DNA of 64,000 nucleotides, taken from Paraburkholderia translucens. GTDB lineage: Bacteria; Pseudomonadota; Gammaproteobacteria; Burkholderiales; Burkholderiaceae. The stretch spans positions 1 to 64,000 of the forward strand of contig NZ_JAJITC010000021.1 of assembly GCF_020881035.1 (NCBI RefSeq), in the 5' to 3' direction. Below the pieces are notes generated by a model. It was not told the DNA's origin, searched no databases, and saw nothing but the letters and a program-made list of their open reading frames with translations. Shown here in pieces: positions 60,024-64,000 of the stretch (its first letter is position 1; every line of letters begins with the position of its first letter). Position numbers and translations under genes: made by a program.

Positions 60024-61682
60024 TTATTTCAGACCGACCTCCAGGAATTGCGTCGGGCCGAACGGATCGATCTTGAAGCCCGTCACGTTCTTGCTGATCG
60101 GCTGATAGACGGTCGAATGGGCGATTGGCGTGAACGGCACCTGGTCCTTGAAGATCTCCTGAGCCTGCGTATAGGCCTTGGTGCGATCGGCCATGTTGGT
60201 AGTGCTGCGGCCCTGCTTGATGAGATCGTCGAAGGGCTTGTAGCACCACTTCGAGAAGTTGCTGCCGTTGACCGCGTCGCAGCCGAGCAATACGCCGAGC
60301 CAGTTGTCGGGATCGCCGTAGTCGCCGGTCCAGCCGATCAGCATCGCCTGATGCTCGCCGGCATGCCCGCGGCGGATGTACTCGCCCCACTCGTAGGTGG
60401 CGATATTCACCTTGACACCGATCTTCGCCCAGTCCGCCTGCAGCATTTCGGCCATCAGGCGCGCGTTGGGGTTATAGGGGCGCTGTACCGGCATCGCCCA
60501 CAGCGTCAGCTCGAAGCCGTCGGGGTACCCCGCCTGCTTCAACAGCGCTTTCGCTTTGTCGACGTCGTACGGCGCGTCCTTCAGGTTCTTGTCATAGCCC
60601 CACTGTGTCGGCGGCATCGGATTGGTCGCGGCCTGGCCCGCGCCCTGGTAGACCGCCTCGATGATCGCCTTCTTGTTCACCGACATGTCGAGGGCGCGGC
60701 GCACGAGCACGTTGTCGAGCGGCTTTTTGGTCGTGTTGTACGCGATGAAGCCGAGGTTGAAGCCCACTTCGCTCGGCATCGCGAGCGAGGCATCCGCCTT
60801 CACGGCGGGGATGTCGGCCGGGCGCGGATACGACATCACCTGGCATTCGCCGCGCTTTAACTTCTGCAGGCGCACGGCCGGATCGACCGTGATCGCGAAG
60901 ATAAGCTTGCTGACCCTGGCGACGCCCGGCTTCCAGTAGTCGGGATTGCCGTCGAAGCGGATCGTGTCATCCTTGGTATAGCTGCGGAAAATGAATGGAC
61001 CGGTGCCGACCGGGTACTGGTTGATGTCGGACGCCTTGCCCGCTTTCAACAGTTGATCCGTGTATTCAGCCGACAGGATCGAGGCGAACGGCATCGCGAT
61101 CTGCTGCAGGAACGGCGCGTCGACTTCCTTCAGCGTGAAGCGCACCGTGTACGGATCGACCTTCTCGATCTTCGCGATGTTCTTGGCGAGACCGAGGTCG
61201 TTGAAGTACGGGAAATTGACCGGATACGCCTTGCGGAACGGATTCTCGGGATCGAGCATGCGCTCGAAGGTGAACACGACGTCGTCCGCGTTGAATTCGC
61301 GGGTCGGCTTGAAGTACGACGTGGTCTGGAATTTGACGCCGGGGCGCAGATGGAACGTGTAGGTGAGGCCGTCGGGCGACACGTCCCACTTTTCGGCCAG
61401 ACCGGGCTCGATGTCCGTGCTGCCGTGCGCAAATTCGACGAGCCGGTTATGGACCGTGTACGAGCCGGCGCTGAACTCGACGCTGGTCGTGTATTGCGCG
61501 GTATCGAAGCCGGCCGGGCTGCCTTCGGAGCAGAAGATCAGCGTCTTGTCGGGCAAGGTGGCCGCCTGCGACGCGGCGGGCGCGAGGCCGCTCGCGGCAA
61601 CCGCGAGCGCGGCGAGGGCCGGCAGGCAGAACTGGTGAAGCGCGAACGGCCCGTGTGCCGCAGTCTTTCTTGTCACTGTCAT
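60024..61682 (-). CDS. dipeptide ABC transporter substrate-binding protein, copy 2
   Basis: Periplasmic binding protein of SBP_bac_5, 552 aa. Signal peptide near residues 12-40 (ending ASQAATLP). The mature part follows copy 1 closely: KTLIFCSEGSPAGFDTAQYTTSVEFS, NPMPPTQWGYDKNLKDAPYDVDKAKALL, IAHSTVYQPISKNV. It is the promoter-proximal gene of the dpp operon, with an AGGAGGACGAT ribosome site region before ATG 61682. A tandem duplication with copy 1 is evident. Confidence 0.94.
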   Translation of the reverse strand: MTVTRKTAAHGPFALHQFCLPALAALAVAASGLAPAASQAATLPDKTLIFCSEGSPAGFDTAQYTTSVEFSAGSYTVHNRLVEFAHGSTDIEPGLAEKWDVSPDGLTYTFHLRPGVKFQTTSYFKPTREFNADDVVFTFERMLDPENPFRKAYPVNFPYFNDLGLAKNIAKIEKVDPYTVRFTLKEVDAPFLQQIAMPFASILSAEYTDQLLKAGKASDINQYPVGTGPFIFRSYTKDDTIRFDGNPDYWKPGVARVSKLIFAITVDPAVRLQKLKRGECQVMSYPRPADIPAVKADASLAMPSEVGFNLGFIAYNTTKKPLDNVLVRRALDMSVNKKAIIEAVYQGAGQAATNPMPPTQWGYDKNLKDAPYDVDKAKALLKQAGYPDGFELTLWAMPVQRPYNPNARLMAEMLQADWAKIGVKVNIATYEWGEYIRRGHAGEHQAMLIGWTGDYGDPDNWLGVLLGCDAVNGSNFSKWCYKPFDDLIKQGRSTTNMADRTKAYTQAQEIFKDQVPFTPIAHSTVYQPISKNVTGFKIDPFGPTQFLEVGLK

Positions 61683-61720
61683 ATCGTCCTCCGCACAGCA
61701 GCCGGGTTAGCTGCATTTCG

Positions 61721-61749
61721 ATAATAGACAGCACAAAATTGAGCTTCAA
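61721..61749 (-). promoter_or_regulatory. sigma-70 promoter of the dpp operon
   Basis: Minus strand TTGAAG (61749-61744), 17-bp spacer, TATTAT (61726-61721). Predicted start near 61714; the ribosome site GCGGAGGACGAT lies about 10 nt before ATG 61682. Confidence 0.7.
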
Positions 61750-61848
61750 CAGGGAATTACCACGCTATTGCGCACGAATTTGAGACGAATTCCCGACTGG
61801 AGCAAGCCGCGCGGCCGTGGCGGCCGCGCGGCCAGGCGGGCATGCAGC

Positions 61849-62679
61849 TCACATGCCGAGCCGTTCGCAAATCGCCTTTGTCGCCGTGGCGGCGTTCAGC
61901 GTGTAGAAGTGAAGACCCGGCACTTTCGCGTCGATCAGCCGTTGACACAGATCCGTCACCACGTCGAGCCCGAACGCGCGGATCGACTCGCGGTCGTCGC
62001 CGAAACTCTCGAGCCGGCGCGCGATCCAGCGCGGCACTTCCGCGCCGCACATTTCGGAGAAGCGCATCAGCTGCGAGAAGTTCGTGATCGGCATGATGCC
62101 GGGCACGATCGGCACGTCGACGCCAAGCTTGCGCGCATCGTCGACGAATCGGAAATACGCGTCGGCGTTGAAGAAATACTGCGTGATCGCCGAGTTCGCG
62201 CCAGCCTTCACCTTGCGCGCGAAATTGTCCAGATCATGACGCGGCGAGCGCGCCTGCGGATGGTATTCCGGATAGCCGGCCACCTCGATCCAGAACCAGT
62301 CGCCGAACTCGGCGCGGATGAAGCTGACCAGCTCCGACGCATAGCGCAGCTCGCCGACGGCGCCCATGCCCGAAGGCAGATCGCCGCGCAGCGCGACGAT
62401 GTGACGGATGCCGTTCGCGCGGTATTCGCCGAGGATCGCTCGCAGGCTTTCTTTCGACGAACCGACGCACGACAGGTGCGGTGCGGCCTCGAGCCCTTCC
62501 TTCGCCATGTCGAGGACGGTATCGAGCGTGCCTTGTTGCGTCGAGCCGCCGGCGCCGAACGTGACGGACACGAACTTGGGTTTGAGCGGTACGAGTTCCG
62601 CGCGCGTCGCGCGCAGTTTGTCGACGCCTTCCTGCGTTTTCGGCGGGAAGAATTCGAATGAAAGTTCGATCGGATTCAT
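61849..62679 (-). CDS. metF: methylenetetrahydrofolate reductase
   Basis: Reduces 5,10-methylene-THF to 5-methyl-THF for methionine synthesis; FAD-dependent, cytosolic. 276 aa from ATG 62679. Marks: ELSFEFFPPKTQEGVDKL (start), VSVTFGAGGSTQQGTLDTV, ALRGDLPSGMG, and the NSAITQYFFNADAYFRFVDDARKLG block. It ends the ahcY-holin-like-metF transcription unit. Confidence 0.96.
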   Translation of the reverse strand: MNPIELSFEFFPPKTQEGVDKLRATRAELVPLKPKFVSVTFGAGGSTQQGTLDTVLDMAKEGLEAAPHLSCVGSSKESLRAILGEYRANGIRHIVALRGDLPSGMGAVGELRYASELVSFIRAEFGDWFWIEVAGYPEYHPQARSPRHDLDNFARKVKAGANSAITQYFFNADAYFRFVDDARKLGVDVPIVPGIMPITNFSQLMRFSEMCGAEVPRWIARRLESFGDDRESIRAFGLDVVTDLCQRLIDAKVPGLHFYTLNAATATKAICERLGM

Positions 62680-62690
62680 AGTCAAAAAGG

Positions 62691-63044
62691 TCAACCGAGG
62701 CTGCGGTTGCCGAAAATGAGCGCGGACAGCAGCCACGACACGATGCTGTACAGGATCGAGCCGAAGAACGCCGACCAGAAGCCCGACACCTCGAAGCCCT
62801 TCAGCAGCGACGCGGCCAGCCAGAAGCACAGCGCATTGACGACCAGAATGAAGAGGCCGAGCGTGAGGATCGTGACGGGCAGCGTCAACAGGATCAGCAG
62901 CGGGCGCAGCACCGAATTGATGAGGCCGAGCACGATCGCGACGATCAGCGCGGTGCCGAAGCTGCGGATGTGGATCGACGGAACGATGTAGGTAATGATC
63001 AGCAGCGCGAGGGCGTTGATGAGCCAGGTCAGCAGCACGGTCAT
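62691..63044 (-). CDS. phage holin family (PF04020-like) membrane protein
   Basis: Small membrane protein, 117 aa, with about four helices (MTVLLTWLINALALLIITYIV and following). In many proteobacteria a protein of this kind lies between ahcY and metF, and the name holin reflects family similarity only. ATG 63044 has a GGAG region (AAGGAGTTGC) 6 nt upstream. It is 11 bp upstream of metF. Confidence 0.88.
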   Translation of the reverse strand: MTVLLTWLINALALLIITYIVPSIHIRSFGTALIVAIVLGLINSVLRPLLILLTLPVTILTLGLFILVVNALCFWLAASLLKGFEVSGFWSAFFGSILYSIVSWLLSALIFGNRSLG

Positions 63045-63204
63045 GTGCAACTCCTTGTGAGCATCTGTGCGGAGAAAGTGTCCGGCAAACGGAAAGCGGT
63101 GCTGGCGAACAAAGCGGCGCATGACGCGCCGCCCGGTGATCAGACCGTCAAGCTTTGACTTCCGCCCGCGTGAGCCGGTATCGAACCCGCGGGCGGCCGC
63201 GTGC

Positions 63205-64000
63205 TTAGTAGCGGTAGTGATTCGGCTTGAACGGACCGTTCCTGTCGACGCCGATGTAGGCGGCCTGTTCTTCCGACAGCACGGTCAGGTTCGCGCCGAT
63301 GCGCGCCAGATGCAGACGCGCGACCTTCTCGTCGAGATGCTTCGGCAGCACGTACACCTTGTTCTCGTACTTCGCGCCCTGCGTGAATAGTTCGATCTGC
63401 GCGAGCGTCTGGTTCGTGAACGAGTTCGACATCACGAACGACGGATGGCCCGTCGCGCAGCCGAGGTTCACGAGGCGGCCTTCGGCCAGCAGGATCACGC
63501 GCTTGCCGTCCGGGAAAATGATGTGGTCGACTTGCGGCTTGATGTTTTCCCACTGGTACTGGCGGGTCGACGCAACGTCGATTTCCGAGTCGAAGTGGCC
63601 GATGTTGCAGACGATCGCGTTATGACGCATCGCCTTCAGGTGGTCGTGGTTGAGCACATGGTAGTTGCCGGTCGCGGTCACGAAAATGTCGGCCTTGTCG
63701 GCCGCGTATTCCATCGTCACGACGCGGTAGCCTTCCATCGCGGCTTGCAGCGCGCAGATCGGATCGATTTCGGTGACCCACACGGTCGCGCCGAGGCCGC
63801 GCAGCGATTGCGCGCAGCCCTTGCCCACGTCGCCGTAACCGGCCACGACCGCGATCTTGCCCGCGATCATCACGTCGGTCGCGCGCTTGATGCCGTCGAC
63901 GAGCGACTCGCGGCAGCCGTACAGGTTGTCGAACTTCGACTTCGTGACCGAGTCGTTGACGTTGATCGCCGGGAACGGCAGGCGGCCTTCCTTTTCCATC
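63205..64000 (-). CDS. ahcY: adenosylhomocysteinase (5' part outside window)
   Basis: Hydrolyses S-adenosylhomocysteine to adenosine and homocysteine, NAD-dependent. Only the C-terminal 264 codons are visible, ending with the conserved FKPNHYRY tail. Marks: NVNDSVTKSKFDNLYGCRES, VAGYGDVGKGCAQSLRGLGATVWVTEIDP (NAD fold), and LAEGRLVNLGCATGHPSFVMSNSFTNQ. It heads the methyl-cycle cluster with the holin-like gene and metF downstream. A SAH riboswitch, common upstream of ahcY in Burkholderia, would be outside the window. Confidence 0.96.
   Translation of the reverse strand, partial: MEKEGRLPFPAINVNDSVTKSKFDNLYGCRESLVDGIKRATDVMIAGKIAVVAGYGDVGKGCAQSLRGLGATVWVTEIDPICALQAAMEGYRVVTMEYAADKADIFVTATGNYHVLNHDHLKAMRHNAIVCNIGHFDSEIDVASTRQYQWENIKPQVDHIIFPDGKRVILLAEGRLVNLGCATGHPSFVMSNSFTNQTLAQIELFTQGAKYENKVYVLPKHLDEKVARLHLARIGANLTVLSEEQAAYIGVDRNGPFKPNHYRY

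Noticed and set aside
58058..60076. 672-codon ORF antisense to the dipeptide-binding protein gene
   Set aside because: Same reason: antisense shadow, low-complexity Arg/Val/Asp content and no family motif.
1..64000. CRISPR arrays, prophage, insertion sequences, tRNA genes, secretion or defence systems
   Set aside because: None seen: no regularly spaced repeats, no transposase or integrase frames, and no tRNA-like folds recognised on reading.

Overview
The window looks like a piece of the main chromosome of a Paraburkholderia or Burkholderia sensu lato species (Betaproteobacteria). The evidence is uniformly high G+C with G/C-ending codons, dense gene packing, and a set of recognisable Burkholderiales proteins: fused indolepyruvate oxidoreductase IorAB, hybrid malic enzyme MaeB, DUF1835, DUF2242 and DUF2905 proteins, MASE1-GGDEF, and PxpBCA with DUF969/DUF979. 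The left edge carries, on the minus strand, the promoter, boxA and leader of a ribosomal RNA operon whose 16S gene lies just outside. The right edge cuts the 5' part of ahcY.

Layout. 0-8 kb: rrn promoter, SGNH hydrolase, FAD oxidoreductase, DUF1835, TetR regulator, GNAT acetyltransferase, and an Lrp-type regulator divergent from hppD (tyrosine catabolism) with a perfect palindrome between them. 8-19 kb: small exported peptide, iorAB, maeB, MFS transporter, pyrE, an RcsB-like response regulator and a PEBP protein. 19-26 kb: argC (type 2), a strong small-RNA candidate, LysE exporter, 3-hydroxyisobutyrate-dehydrogenase-like enzyme, Mut7-C protein, small proteins, two decayed gene fragments, and a 565-bp non-coding stretch with two DnaA boxes. 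26-35 kb: DUF2242 lipoprotein, lytic transglycosylase, a Pho-box-preceded phosphatase/MauG operon, rhomboid protease, VOC protein, MASE1-PAS-GGDEF cyclase and a secreted dienelactone-hydrolase-like protein. 35-47 kb: housekeeping block glmU-glmS, FolM-like reductase-folB-ttcA, MidA-type methyltransferase, DUF2905, and a run slt - NDUFA9-like - GST - cca. 47-53 kb: 5-formyl-THF cyclo-ligase, then a 5-oxoproline module (winged-helix regulator divergent from pxpB-pxpC-pxpA-DUF969-DUF979). 53-62 kb: a dipeptide ABC transporter operon with two tandem substrate-binding proteins followed by a TraB/GumN protein. 62-64 kb: ahcY-holin-like-metF, the methyl-cycle cluster.

Functional threads: amino-acid and peptide use (dpp transporter, 5-oxoproline uptake and cleavage, HppD, IorAB, LysE, argC), one-carbon/pterin metabolism (folB, FolM-like, 5-FCL, metF, ahcY), and cell-envelope building and turnover (glmU, glmS, Slt). 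Most genes are ordinary core or conserved Burkholderiales genes. The less ordinary signals are regulatory and non-coding: a roughly 60-nt sRNA with CUCC anti-Shine-Dalgarno motifs, a Pho box before the phosphatase/MauG operon, operator-like palindromes at hppD and pxpB, a DnaA-box region, and degraded remnants of a flavodoxin-type and an EamA-type gene. No CRISPR array, prophage, IS element or tRNA gene was recognised. All functional calls rest on reading the sequence and remembered family features, not on database searches.
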